DNA of 39,815 nt from Planctomycetales bacterium 4572_13 (GTDB taxonomy: Bacteria > Planctomycetota > Phycisphaerae > Sedimentisphaerales > Anaerohalosphaeraceae): the NCBI GenBank assembly GCA_002084585.1, contig NBLM01000007.1, forward strand, positions 1-39,815. The letters run 5' to 3'. The notes below the pieces were generated by a model. That model saw nothing but the letters and a program-made list of their open reading frames with translations, made no database searches and had not been told where the DNA came from. Positions 9,130-18,741 of this stretch are shown one piece after another. Positions within the stretch are counted from its first letter, which is position 1, and every line of letters starts with the position of its first letter. The position numbers and the translations under genes are program-made.

Positions 9130-10104
9130 TCAGACAACATCTGCGACGATGGTGTCCGCAAAGAGGAGCAGGGTCTCTTTAGCGGGGCTTTCGGAGAATG
9201 AATTCAATGATTGTTTCGCTTGTTTAATTCGTGCTTGTGCCTGTTCTAACGCATAGTCAATGCTTCCGGAAAGCCGCGTTTGCTTCGTCAGCTCTTCGGG
9301 GTCCTTGAGCATCGCTATCTTTTCTATGCGGGCCTGTTTACGGTCGCTGTCCTGATTGATCCAATGAATCACCGGCAAGGTAAACTTTTCCTGCAGTAAA
9401 TCCGTGCCCAGTGTTTTCCCCTCCTGTTTTTCACTGGACAAAATATCTCTGAGGTCGTCAGCAATCTGAAAGGCCAGCCCAAACTGACAACCGAATTGCC
9501 CCAAAATTTCCTGCTGGTCTTTGGATACGCCGGAAGCGGAAGCTCCCAGTTGACAACTGCAACGGAACAGGGCCGCCGTTTTGGCTTCGATCATCTGAAA
9601 ATAATCCTGCTCGGTCAGATCGAAACACCCTTTAAGCAGATTTTGTTTCAACTCACCAACACACAGAATCTGAGCGGTTTGGCCCAATAATGCCGCAACA
9701 CCGTCACACTTGGAAGCAGCGGCAAGCACAAATGCCCGGCTCAACAGAAAGTCCCCCAGCAGCACCGCCGCCGTATTGCCCCACAGGGCATTGGCACTGG
9801 ACTGACCGCGTCGAAGCTGGGCCTTGTCAATGACATCATCGTGCATCAGTGAAGCCATGTGGATCAATTCGACCATCGCCGCGCAATCGATGTGTTCATC
9901 GCGAAGTTCCGAAAAGAGCTTGCCGCACAACAGCACCATCGCGGGCCGGATCATCTTGCCCTGGCGTTTGGATATCGTGTTCAGAATCGGTGCAAGCTGC
10001 TGATCCGAAGTGGATAATTGCTCAGATATTCTCTGGTGAACCTTAATCAGTTTTGATTGAACCGGGCCGTATAAATCGCAAATTTCTGTTTTTATTGAAG
10101 GCAT
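9130..10104 (-). CDS. Polyprenyl (all-trans) diphosphate synthase
   Basis: LMHDDVIDKAQLRRGQ (first Asp-rich motif), FQIADDLRDI (second), GDFLLSRAF. Start at 10140 also possible. Confidence 0.92.
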   Translation of the reverse strand: MPSIKTEICDLYGPVQSKLIKVHQRISEQLSTSDQQLAPILNTISKRQGKMIRPAMVLLCGKLFSELRDEHIDCAAMVELIHMASLMHDDVIDKAQLRRGQSSANALWGNTAAVLLGDFLLSRAFVLAAASKCDGVAALLGQTAQILCVGELKQNLLKGCFDLTEQDYFQMIEAKTAALFRCSCQLGASASGVSKDQQEILGQFGCQFGLAFQIADDLRDILSSEKQEGKTLGTDLLQEKFTLPVIHWINQDSDRKQARIEKIAMLKDPEELTKQTRLSGSIDYALEQAQARIKQAKQSLNSFSESPAKETLLLFADTIVADVV

Positions 10105-10111
10105 CGTTGAA

Positions 10112-10984
10112 TTAAAATCCGGTTTTTTTAGAGCGGGCAAATTTGAAAAATAACTGCCGGAGTTTTTGTGTTAACGGCCCGGGGACACCCTCACCAATGA
10201 TGCGACCATCCATTTCAACCACACCAATCACCTCGGCGCCGGTTCCCGTCAAAAACATTTCATCAGCAACATACAAATCGAACCGCGTCAAATCCTTCTC
10301 AACGACTTTTATATTTTCCTTTTCAGCCAGTTCCATCACCACCCGGCGGGTGATGCCATCTAAAGATCCGGCCTGTGTCGGCGGCGTATAAACCACTCCG
10401 TTCTTGACACTAAAGATATTGTCGGCCGTCGCTTCGGCCACAAAACCGAGATGGTTGTACATAATCCCTTCAGCGGCACCGGCCTGATTGGCCTCGATTT
10501 TGGCCATGATATTATTGAGGTAGTTCAAGCTCTTAACCTGCGGCGGACACGACAGAGGGTGATTGCGAACACTGGATACGCTGACAACCTTGATGCCTTT
10601 TTCGTATAATGCTTCGGGATAGAGTTGGATAGCGTCGGCGATAATAACCACCTTGCCACCTTTGCATAAAAATGGATCGAGTCCCAAATCACCAATACCC
10701 CGGCTGATAATCAGGCGAATGTAACCATCAACGATATTATTAGCTGTAACGGTTTGCTCCACCGCCATCGTCATTTCATCGATGTCCATCGGGACGGGCA
10801 GGCAAAGCACTTTCGCGGATTCACAGAGGCGAACCAGATGCGCCCGATGCTCAAATATGTTTCCGCCGTAAACGCGAATGCCCTCGAAGACACCATCGCC
10901 ATACAGAAAGCTATGATCAAATACCGAAATCGCCGCATCCTGTTGATCAACCAGACCGTCACCTAACCAGATTTTTAGTCCCAT
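10112..10984 (-). CDS. ilvE: Branched-chain-amino-acid aminotransferase (class IV)
   Basis: FLYGDGVFEGIRVYGGNIFEHRAHLVRL, KSLNYLNNIMAKIEA, EATADNIFSVKNG, GSLDGITRRVVMELA. Confidence 0.92.
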   Translation of the reverse strand: MGLKIWLGDGLVDQQDAAISVFDHSFLYGDGVFEGIRVYGGNIFEHRAHLVRLCESAKVLCLPVPMDIDEMTMAVEQTVTANNIVDGYIRLIISRGIGDLGLDPFLCKGGKVVIIADAIQLYPEALYEKGIKVVSVSSVRNHPLSCPPQVKSLNYLNNIMAKIEANQAGAAEGIMYNHLGFVAEATADNIFSVKNGVVYTPPTQAGSLDGITRRVVMELAEKENIKVVEKDLTRFDLYVADEMFLTGTGAEVIGVVEMDGRIIGEGVPGPLTQKLRQLFFKFARSKKTGF

Positions 10985-11001
10985 AATAAACTCCTGTTCT
11001 A

Positions 11002-11027
11002 CCAAGCTAAAGCTTAAACTCTTACAA
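11002..11027. repeat. Dispersed mini-palindrome repeat copy: CCAAGCTAAAGCTTAAACTCTTACAA
   Basis: Same layout as copies at 5351-5408 and 28836-28860 (AAGCT-RA-AGCTT followed by AACTCYTAC). Confidence 0.65.
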
Positions 11028-11050
11028 CATAATCGTATTGGGCTGATATG

Positions 11051-11740
11051 TTACGATTTCACCTTGCCGTCGAGCAGTTGGATTGTCCGACTCGCCTGAT
11101 CGGCGATTCGCTCGTCGTGCGTTACCATCACAATCGTCTGCCCCTCAGCATTGAGTTCCTTGAATGCCTCTAAGATACCATGTCCCGTCTGAGAGTCAAG
11201 ATTTCCTGTGGGTTCATCCGCTAAAAGCAGCGGCGGGGCATTCATCAGCGCTCTGGCAATGGCAACCCGTTGCCGCTCACCGCCGGACAACTCGTAGGGT
11301 TTATGCTTGATCCGATCCTTCAGACCGAACCGCTCCAGCAACCCGTAAGCCCTTTCCTGAATTTTCGGCTTCAGGGACGGCCAACCGACCGTGCCGACCG
11401 AGGCCATCGCCGGGGCCATTGCGTTTTCCAGCACGGTTAATTCATCTAAAAGATGATAGAACTGGAAGACAAAGCCGACTGTTTTATTCCTGAAATGGTT
11501 CAATTTTCCCCATCGCAGGCGATCTAATCGTTGATCCTGATAATGAACCGAACCGCTGTCCGGGGTGTCCAGGGCGCCGAGGATATGCAACAGCGTGCTT
11601 TTGCCGCTGCCGGAGGCACCGACGACAGCCACAAACTCGCCCTTTTTAATCGACAGGTCAACGCCGCGAAGAACCTCCAGCTGGGTCTTACCCATCTTGT
11701 AAGATTTTTTAATGTTGTCCGTTTTGATAATGGTTTCCAT
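11051..11740 (-). CDS. LolD-like ABC transporter ATP-binding protein
   Basis: Walker A GASGSGKST, signature LSGGERQRVAIARAL, Walker B LLLADEPTGNLD. Confidence 0.93.
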   Translation of the reverse strand: METIIKTDNIKKSYKMGKTQLEVLRGVDLSIKKGEFVAVVGASGSGKSTLLHILGALDTPDSGSVHYQDQRLDRLRWGKLNHFRNKTVGFVFQFYHLLDELTVLENAMAPAMASVGTVGWPSLKPKIQERAYGLLERFGLKDRIKHKPYELSGGERQRVAIARALMNAPPLLLADEPTGNLDSQTGHGILEAFKELNAEGQTIVMVTHDERIADQASRTIQLLDGKVKS

Positions 11741-11751
11741 AAACCGCTCTC

Positions 11752-13104
11752 TTATAATTGGTTGACTTGCAGACTCTGAACCGGTTTTTTACGGGCCGCC
11801 TGAAGACCGGGAACCAAAGCACCGATCATACAGGCAAACACAGCCGAACCGACGATGATCGCCAGCACCTCCGGGGCGACTTGGTTGGGAATATCGCCAA
11901 TGGCATACACCGTGCGATCCCACAACTGCCAGTTGTGATTTTTATAAAGCCAGTCCTCAAGATCATTAATCTTGTACAGAAATATCCAACCCAAAACACT
12001 GCCGACCAGTGAGCCGGTCGATGCGATAAAAATTGAAAATAGCAGGAAAATTCCGAGGATACTCGACATTGACACCCCCATACTTTTCAGAATGCCAATA
12101 TCCTTGCTCTTGTGGCTGATAATCATATAGAGCACCACGAAGACGATAAAGACCGTAATCACGCCCAGCATCAGAAACAACATCGTCATCATGATCTGCT
12201 CTTTTTCCATCGGCGCGATCACACTGCGGCGGTTTTGCTGCCAGCTTTGTACCCGAACATTGGAAAATAATGATCCTCCGGGCTTGTTAATATTTTGTGC
12301 GACGAACTCATCCCAAAGCCGCCGCACCTTGGCAACGCTCGATTGAACCGATTCGCCGTCGGCAAACCTGATATGCAGGGAACTGATACGCTTGATCGGC
12401 GAATCCATGCCGCACAGTATTTGTGCCTGTTCCAACGGGATATAGACCACCGCCCCGTCAACCTTGACCAGTCCGCTATGGCTGTCATCGCTGTAATAAA
12501 AAGACTTGGTACTGACAAGATCGAGTGAACGCAACAGGCCTCCTTTGATGTTCAGCGGAAATGCACTGATGACCAACTCCATCCGCATCGGCTTGTCATG
12601 GTATAAATAAGTACCATCAGTTTTACGCCGTCCCAGCGGAATCAGTTCAATGCCTGTAATGCAGCCATCTGACTGCGGGGCATACTGAGGGCGGAATGCG
12701 TCTTCCGGCGTTTGTTTTTGATAGTGCAGTGTATCGGCAAAGCTGGTTACCCGTGAGTGCAGCAGCGGATCGATACCGTGAATTTCAATGCCGCTGTCCC
12801 ACTTGTATTGCTTTAGATGGACCAGACCCACACCTTTGGCCATCGGTGAAACGGCTTCGATATAGGGTTGTTCTTCCAAAATACTCGTGAAATCTTCATA
12901 GTAACCAAACCCCACCAGTGAATCGGATGCGATGATGCAGTCACCTGCGTAATTGTGGTTTTTCTGCTTAAAGTCCCGTAGCAGCCCGTTCATCACGGTC
13001 ATCACTACCAGCACAATAAATACGCACAGCGCTACCGCAACGACCGCCAAAATCGAGATCGGCCGTTTGAAAAAGTACCGCCATGCCAGTAACCATTTAA
13101 TCAT
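11752..13104 (-). CDS. FtsX/LolCE-like ABC transporter permease
   Basis: N-terminal TM WRYFFKRPISILAVVAVALCVFIVLVVMTVMNGLL, large periplasmic domain, three C-terminal TMs, SKDIGILKSMGVS. Confidence 0.88.
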   Translation of the reverse strand: MIKWLLAWRYFFKRPISILAVVAVALCVFIVLVVMTVMNGLLRDFKQKNHNYAGDCIIASDSLVGFGYYEDFTSILEEQPYIEAVSPMAKGVGLVHLKQYKWDSGIEIHGIDPLLHSRVTSFADTLHYQKQTPEDAFRPQYAPQSDGCITGIELIPLGRRKTDGTYLYHDKPMRMELVISAFPLNIKGGLLRSLDLVSTKSFYYSDDSHSGLVKVDGAVVYIPLEQAQILCGMDSPIKRISSLHIRFADGESVQSSVAKVRRLWDEFVAQNINKPGGSLFSNVRVQSWQQNRRSVIAPMEKEQIMMTMLFLMLGVITVFIVFVVLYMIISHKSKDIGILKSMGVSMSSILGIFLLFSIFIASTGSLVGSVLGWIFLYKINDLEDWLYKNHNWQLWDRTVYAIGDIPNQVAPEVLAIIVGSAVFACMIGALVPGLQAARKKPVQSLQVNQL

Positions 13105-13132
13105 GTAAAATCCTGAAAATCTAAACATCTGT

Positions 13133-13188
13133 TAGGAATGTAGGAATATATCCCCTACATTCCTATCTACCTACATTCATATATTCCT
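13133..13188 (-). repeat. Intercistronic inverted repeats with two mutually exclusive stems
   Basis: TAGGAATGTAGG/CCTACATTCCTA (13133-13144/13154-13165, perfect 12 bp) overlaps AGGAATATAT/ATATATTCCT (13142-13151/13179-13188, perfect 10 bp). Confidence 0.65.
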
Positions 13189-13193
13189 GTATT

Positions 13194-14792
13194 TTATTCA
13201 TATTGTAATGTTTCGACTGGTTTTACGCGTGCCGCCGCGACTGCCGGGATCAATGAGCCGACCGCGGCGGCGATAATTCCGGCGGCGGTAATCCACAGCA
13301 CCGAACCCCAGTGCATTGTATTGGGAATCTGCGTGAACATATAGGTACTGGCTTTCCAGAGCTTAATGCCGAACACCGATGCGATGGCCTGTTCAATCGC
13401 GTTAATGTTGTCGATGATCAGCCAGCCGAGACCAACACCTGCCGCAGCACCGACCACTCCGACCACCGTGCCGAACAGGACAAACAGACCCGCTACAGAC
13501 CCACTGGACACGCCACAGCTTTTGAGGACACCGATATCCTTTCGCCGGGTCATCACGATCAAATAGAAAATGCAGAATACCAGCAAAATAATCCCGACAC
13601 TGACCAATCCGAAGATAAACAGCAGGACGGTCATCTGCTTCCTGTATTCGGCGATGAGTTGGGCGTTCAGCTGTTTGGCGGAAGTAATCGAAACAAAGCC
13701 GTACCAGTCAAACCGATCTTCGGCAAAACTGCGCCAAACACCCCGCACAACGGCCATCGCTTTTTCTTCGTCTGCTCCCGCTGTCAGGCGGATGTGGATA
13801 AGATTGGCGGCTGGTTCTTTATCGGGATACAGCGTCTTGGACAATTCGGCAATCGGCAGCATCACAAACGATTGGTCAAACTCATAAACACCGGTCTTGG
13901 CGACATCAGCTAAATTAAACTTAATAACCTTGCGTGAAAATTGAGGTTGCGAGCCATCCGTATTGGTGCGATCCTGAACCATCGAACCGGTCGTCAGTGC
14001 CATCCGCTGTCCCAGCATCCCCTTGACGGCATCCATATCATACGCATCTGTTATCTCGTCGGGTTGGGCCAGCACGCCGATCCCTACAATTCCGCCAATG
14101 GCATCCGGGGAATCTGAGATCGCAAAGCCCACCTGCTCAGCGGGTTTGTCTTTTTGAAACAGCAATGCTTCATGCAGCGGCGTTACGGCCAACCGTCGCG
14201 GCAGTTCGATGCCCCAGATACGGGCCGTTTTGACCTTGCCGGGAGCCGATAGCAGCAATCCCTGACTGCTGAGGACCGCCGTAGCCGATTTGACGGTGTC
14301 GGTTTGGCACAATGAATCGATGAATGTATCGTATTCGGTAAGGGTTCGGCCGGAGGGAGCCTCAAGAATAATGTCGCCCAGATGCCGGCTGACACTGCTT
14401 TCGACCGCGTTGATAAAACCGGTGAACAAACTGTCGGTCGCAATCAGCAAGGCGCAACTCAACGCCACCGCCGCCATAGACAACAATACAATCCGACGAT
14501 GCTGGAGGTAACGAAAACAAAGAAGGGCTTCTAAAATCGTTATAAAATAGCCCCTAAGAAATCCAGCCGCGATGAATATACTCAGGGCTACGCGAATGAA
14601 TACTTCTATTACAGCAACTACAATAACATTATCAATGCTGATGGAACTAGGTAGAAAATTAGAAACAAAATAAAAAAGGATGCCTGTAGCAATGTAAATC
14701 AAAAATGTCAGAAAAGCCCAGATGACACCGGATCTTTCTGCCTTATGCGCTACGATACCAAAGCAAACACCCAAAATAATTGCGATAACCAT
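13194..14792 (-). CDS. FtsX/LolCE-like ABC transporter permease with extra N-terminal transmembrane extension
   Basis: Core LolC-like region starts at YLQHRRIVLLSMAAVALSCALLIATDSLFTGF; RRKDIGVLKSCGVSSGSVAGLF; about 95 extra N-terminal residues with several hydrophobic segments. Confidence 0.85.
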   Translation of the reverse strand: MVIAIILGVCFGIVAHKAERSGVIWAFLTFLIYIATGILFYFVSNFLPSSISIDNVIVVAVIEVFIRVALSIFIAAGFLRGYFITILEALLCFRYLQHRRIVLLSMAAVALSCALLIATDSLFTGFINAVESSVSRHLGDIILEAPSGRTLTEYDTFIDSLCQTDTVKSATAVLSSQGLLLSAPGKVKTARIWGIELPRRLAVTPLHEALLFQKDKPAEQVGFAISDSPDAIGGIVGIGVLAQPDEITDAYDMDAVKGMLGQRMALTTGSMVQDRTNTDGSQPQFSRKVIKFNLADVAKTGVYEFDQSFVMLPIAELSKTLYPDKEPAANLIHIRLTAGADEEKAMAVVRGVWRSFAEDRFDWYGFVSITSAKQLNAQLIAEYRKQMTVLLFIFGLVSVGIILLVFCIFYLIVMTRRKDIGVLKSCGVSSGSVAGLFVLFGTVVGVVGAAAGVGLGWLIIDNINAIEQAIASVFGIKLWKASTYMFTQIPNTMHWGSVLWITAAGIIAAAVGSLIPAVAAARVKPVETLQYE

Positions 14793-14913
14793 CGTAAATA
14801 TCCCTTATCGATAACATAATTTCACCACGAGGGACTCAGGAAATGAAATACCCTTAGTCATTATTCTTTCTATTATCGTGGAAAACCCCTTAATTATCTT
14901 CTGTTATATGGGC

Positions 14914-16356
14914 TTATTTCAATACTGGCTTGAGCAGCGGGAACAGCACGACATCGCGGATACTGGTTGCGTTTGTCAGCAGCATGATCAGCCGGTCAAT
15001 ACCGATGCCCAACCCGCCCGCCGGGGGCATTCCGTATTTCAGTGCATTGATAAAATCTTCGTCCATCTTGGCCATTGACTCTTCGTCGGAAAGCCCGCGC
15101 AGTTGACTGCGGAAGTTTTGTTCCTGCACATCGGGGTCGTTCAGTTCGGTATAAGCGTTGGCCAGTTCCATTTTCCCGATGAACAGCTCAAACCGTTCGG
15201 CATAACGCGGGTCGTCCTTGCTCTGCTTTGTCAGCGGACAAAGCGCCGCGGGATAATCGATCACAAAAGTCGGATTGACCAGATACTCCTCGACCGTCGC
15301 CTCAAAGACCTCGTTAATCACAACGGCATCGTCCATATCGGCTTCGTGGATGCCAAGTTCTTTCGCCTTGGCACGCACCGCAGGCAAATCATCAACATCG
15401 CAACCGGAATGCTCTTTGAGCAGGTCGGCGTATTTAGCCCGCCGCCACGGACGGGTATAATCGATTTCCATCTCGCCAAAGGGCATTTTCGGCCCGTCGC
15501 AATGCGCTTCGATCAGCGAACCGGTCATCTCTTCGGTCAAATCCATCATCACATTATAATCGGCATACGCCTGATAGAGTTCCATCATCGTAAACTCCGG
15601 ATTGTGCCGGGTGCTGAGGCCCTCGTTGCGGAAGTTGCGGTTGATTTCAAACACCTTTTCCATGCCGCCGACAAGAAGCCGCTTGAGAAATAATTCAGGA
15701 GCAATCCGCATAAACAAATCAAGGTCCAGTGAGTTATGATGTGTCGTAAACGGCTTAGCCGCCGCACCGCCGGCCAGTGTCTGCATCATTGGGGTTTCCA
15801 CTTCGAGAAAGCCCTTGTCGTTGAGAAAGCGACGCATAGACGAAACCATATCGCTGCGCGTCTTGAACCGCCCCATCACTTCTGGGTTGGCCCACAGATC
15901 GACATACCGCATACGATACCGCGCGTCCACATCGGACAGCCCGTGGAACTTCTCCGGCGGCGGAAGCAGCGACTTGCTCAACAGCGTAACGGCCTCGGTC
16001 CAGATTGTAATCTCACCGGTCCGAGTTCTGCCAAGTTGCCCGCTGGCACCGACAATATCACCTAAGTCGAGTAGTTTCATCAACGGCCATTGCTCAGCCA
16101 TCAGCTTTTTACTCAACCCCAGCTGAATGGTTCCACTGGAATCCCGAAGCGTAATAAAAATCAGCTTGCCAATATCACGCAAAAGAACGATGCGGCCGGC
16201 ACAGCAGGCCTGCTGGCCCTCTTTGTCATCGACATAACCGCTCTTAATATCTTCGGCAAACGCCACGCCTTCAAAGCGACCACCATAGGGGTCAACGCCC
16301 AATTCGCACGCCTTTTGCCGTTTCTCCCGCCGTTGCTGTTCAAACTTATCCGCCAA
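14914..16356 (-). CDS. lysS: Lysine--tRNA ligase, class II
   Basis: MRYVDLWANPEVMGRFKTRSDMVSSMRRFLNDKGFLEVETPMMQTLAGGAAAKPF, INRNFRNEGLSTRHNPEFTMMELYQAYADY, GGLGIGIDRLIMLLTN. Confidence 0.96.
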   Translation of the reverse strand: MADKFEQQRREKRQKACELGVDPYGGRFEGVAFAEDIKSGYVDDKEGQQACCAGRIVLLRDIGKLIFITLRDSSGTIQLGLSKKLMAEQWPLMKLLDLGDIVGASGQLGRTRTGEITIWTEAVTLLSKSLLPPPEKFHGLSDVDARYRMRYVDLWANPEVMGRFKTRSDMVSSMRRFLNDKGFLEVETPMMQTLAGGAAAKPFTTHHNSLDLDLFMRIAPELFLKRLLVGGMEKVFEINRNFRNEGLSTRHNPEFTMMELYQAYADYNVMMDLTEEMTGSLIEAHCDGPKMPFGEMEIDYTRPWRRAKYADLLKEHSGCDVDDLPAVRAKAKELGIHEADMDDAVVINEVFEATVEEYLVNPTFVIDYPAALCPLTKQSKDDPRYAERFELFIGKMELANAYTELNDPDVQEQNFRSQLRGLSDEESMAKMDEDFINALKYGMPPAGGLGIGIDRLIMLLTNATSIRDVVLFPLLKPVLK

Positions 16357-16379
16357 TGTATTCTTCCTTTCCGAACTTA

Positions 16380-18653
16380 CTATTTGTCATTTTTCGATGA
16401 TTCAGCAAGTGTGTTTTCAGTGACAAGTGAATCCAGATCCAATGCCACCCCCTGAGCCGCCAATTTGCTCTGAATAACCAGCAAACCCGTCGAAAGCTGC
16501 GGATCGGCTTGCAGGGTTTCTTTAAGCGCATGCCGTTCGGTCGCCCCGCCGTTGGCTTCGTGATCCGTACGAGCCAGCACATCGTTGTGCCGCTGAATAT
16601 CGATCATTTCCTTTATCTCATTGCTACGCATCTTCACTTCCACATCGGGGGCGATTCCCCAATCCTCGCGATCGGCTTTTTTCATTTGATAGCGATTTTC
16701 GACGCGTTGGTTACTGGGCAAATGATAATAGGCGATCGTGTACTTGAGCTGTGAACCGCCACCGGTAAAGGGGGTTACGACCTGCACGCTTCCTTTGCCA
16801 TAGCTGCGACTTCCGACAAGCGTGGCGCGTTGATACTTGGGATCCTGCAGGGCGCCGGCTACGATTTCTGAAGCACTGGCACTGGAGCCGTTAATCAAAA
16901 TAACCAATGGGTAATCCGGGTGGGTTCCACTGCGGTGAGCGATCTCATAGGTCTCAAGGCCGTGCCTGGGTTTACTCTTAACAATCATTCCCTCGGCAAC
17001 AAATAGATCCACCACATCAGCCGAGGCCTGAAGATAGCCGCCGCTGTTAAACCGAAGGTCCAGGATAAGCCCTTTTAGTCCTTTCTTTTCCAACTTTCGA
17101 AGCGACTCGTCCAGATCGGGACCGGAGCTTTCCGTAAATGCGGTCAGGCGGATGTAGCCAATTCCGTTGGCCGGATCGATCAGATCATTCCAGTCGCCGT
17201 CGGCGTCACGCGTCCAGCCCCGCAACGGCTGGACAACGATTTTGCCGCGTTTTATCGTTACATCTCTGGTTTCGCCGGTGGACGGACGGCGAATGGTCAG
17301 TAACACCTTCGTTCCCTTGGGGCCGGTGATCTTGCTGACCGCACAAAAAATCGTCATCTCCTTTGTCGGCTCGCCGTTGACAGCGACAATCTCATCGTCC
17401 GCATCCAGCCCTGATTTATAGGCCGGTGTATCCGGAAGCAAGCTGACAACTTTCAAAACGCCTGTGCTTTTAGAGATTTCAACACCAATGCCGGTAAACT
17501 GTTGGGTCATGCTCTTTTGGAAATCCTTAACATTCCACGGCCAAACCAGCGAGGTGAATGGATCCAGCGAGGCCAAAGAGGCCTCAGTGAAGTGAGCAAC
17601 CATAACCTCCTCAGGAAGCTTCAGCGTAATCGCATTCAGTGCCAGCACATTTTCGAGGACTCTTACAAGGGATTCGGGGGTCGACTTTTCAGCATTCTGC
17701 AAGGGTTGATTGTCTCCGGGCTGAAATGTTTCCAGTCCTATATTCCATTCGGCGACCTGCTCTTGCGAAGCCGACCACGCCAGAGACTCCTGTGTTTTCT
17801 CCAGCACCTTGCCCAGTAAACGACATCGCTTCAGGGATTTTGTAGCCATCTGTTGATAATCAATTTCGTGAACATAATTGCCGCTGAGCAACCGCAATGC
17901 CCGCAAAAACATCTCCGCCTTGATCCCTTCATAGCGTTCGGCTGCCGTTTCGCCACATGAACTGTCTTTGAGTCCCAGTTCAATCGCCGACAATTCAACT
18001 AACTCCTCAGCCCTGTCTCGATAGGATTCATCGTCGGTAAAAATCGCCGTCAGCCAATAATAGCAGTGGGCATAAGCATCCAGCCATTTACCCTGCTGCT
18101 CATCGGCATCCGCGTTGACCTTCATCTGCGCCAGCACATCTTGGACAAACGGATCATTCAGCAACGCGCTCTTTTGGTCCTCAACGGCATATTCCCGCGC
18201 CCGGATAACAGCCACCATCGTATCGTCAAGATCATTGACATCCAAGATGCCCGGCGTATTAGAATCCGCAATTCGCTCTTTAATTTCTTCAAACTCGGCC
18301 AACTGCTCCTGATAGGCGGCCTGTCGTTTTTGGTCGCGTTGCTGCTGTATCTGAAAGTAACGATCCACCAATCGCTTCATCTGACCTGCGGCGGGATGGG
18401 CAGGAGTTTGCCGGAGCGTTTGTCTCGCCTGTTCAAAATCACCTCGACAGATACTGTCGATGACCGGCTGAAGATGCGGTGCATCCTGAGCCGATTGAGA
18501 TTCCTGGATTGTCGCGGCAGGCGGGGACACAACTTGAACGCCTTGTTCCGGGTCGCACGAACTGCCGGCCAGGGCAATCAACCCCAGCGTAATGATGCCT
18601 AAGTACAAACATGATTTCTGCATACACGCTTTCAGAAAATGCCAGATCGCCAT
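16380..18653 (-). CDS. S41-family C-terminal processing protease with PDZ domain (probably exported)
   Basis: PDZ GIGVEISKSTGVLKVVSLLPDTPAYKSGLDADDEIVAVNGEP; catalytic NGSSASASEIVAGAL and GSRSYGKGSVQ; N-terminal hydrophobic signal ending in GSSC. Confidence 0.88.
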   Translation of the reverse strand: MAIWHFLKACMQKSCLYLGIITLGLIALAGSSCDPEQGVQVVSPPAATIQESQSAQDAPHLQPVIDSICRGDFEQARQTLRQTPAHPAAGQMKRLVDRYFQIQQQRDQKRQAAYQEQLAEFEEIKERIADSNTPGILDVNDLDDTMVAVIRAREYAVEDQKSALLNDPFVQDVLAQMKVNADADEQQGKWLDAYAHCYYWLTAIFTDDESYRDRAEELVELSAIELGLKDSSCGETAAERYEGIKAEMFLRALRLLSGNYVHEIDYQQMATKSLKRCRLLGKVLEKTQESLAWSASQEQVAEWNIGLETFQPGDNQPLQNAEKSTPESLVRVLENVLALNAITLKLPEEVMVAHFTEASLASLDPFTSLVWPWNVKDFQKSMTQQFTGIGVEISKSTGVLKVVSLLPDTPAYKSGLDADDEIVAVNGEPTKEMTIFCAVSKITGPKGTKVLLTIRRPSTGETRDVTIKRGKIVVQPLRGWTRDADGDWNDLIDPANGIGYIRLTAFTESSGPDLDESLRKLEKKGLKGLILDLRFNSGGYLQASADVVDLFVAEGMIVKSKPRHGLETYEIAHRSGTHPDYPLVILINGSSASASEIVAGALQDPKYQRATLVGSRSYGKGSVQVVTPFTGGGSQLKYTIAYYHLPSNQRVENRYQMKKADREDWGIAPDVEVKMRSNEIKEMIDIQRHNDVLARTDHEANGGATERHALKETLQADPQLSTGLLVIQSKLAAQGVALDLDSLVTENTLAESSKNDK

Positions 18654-18741
18654 ATTGTGGTGTCCTGTAAACCAGAATATGGCGGGACGGTAAAACCGCC
18701 CCGCCTTTTCACTTTTATTCAAATCAAGTACTTGTTCAACC

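Noticed and set aside
13311-13913. 200-aa plus-strand ORF opposite permease 1
   Set aside because: Translation is His/Asp/Gln-rich noise typical of antisense to membrane protein genes.
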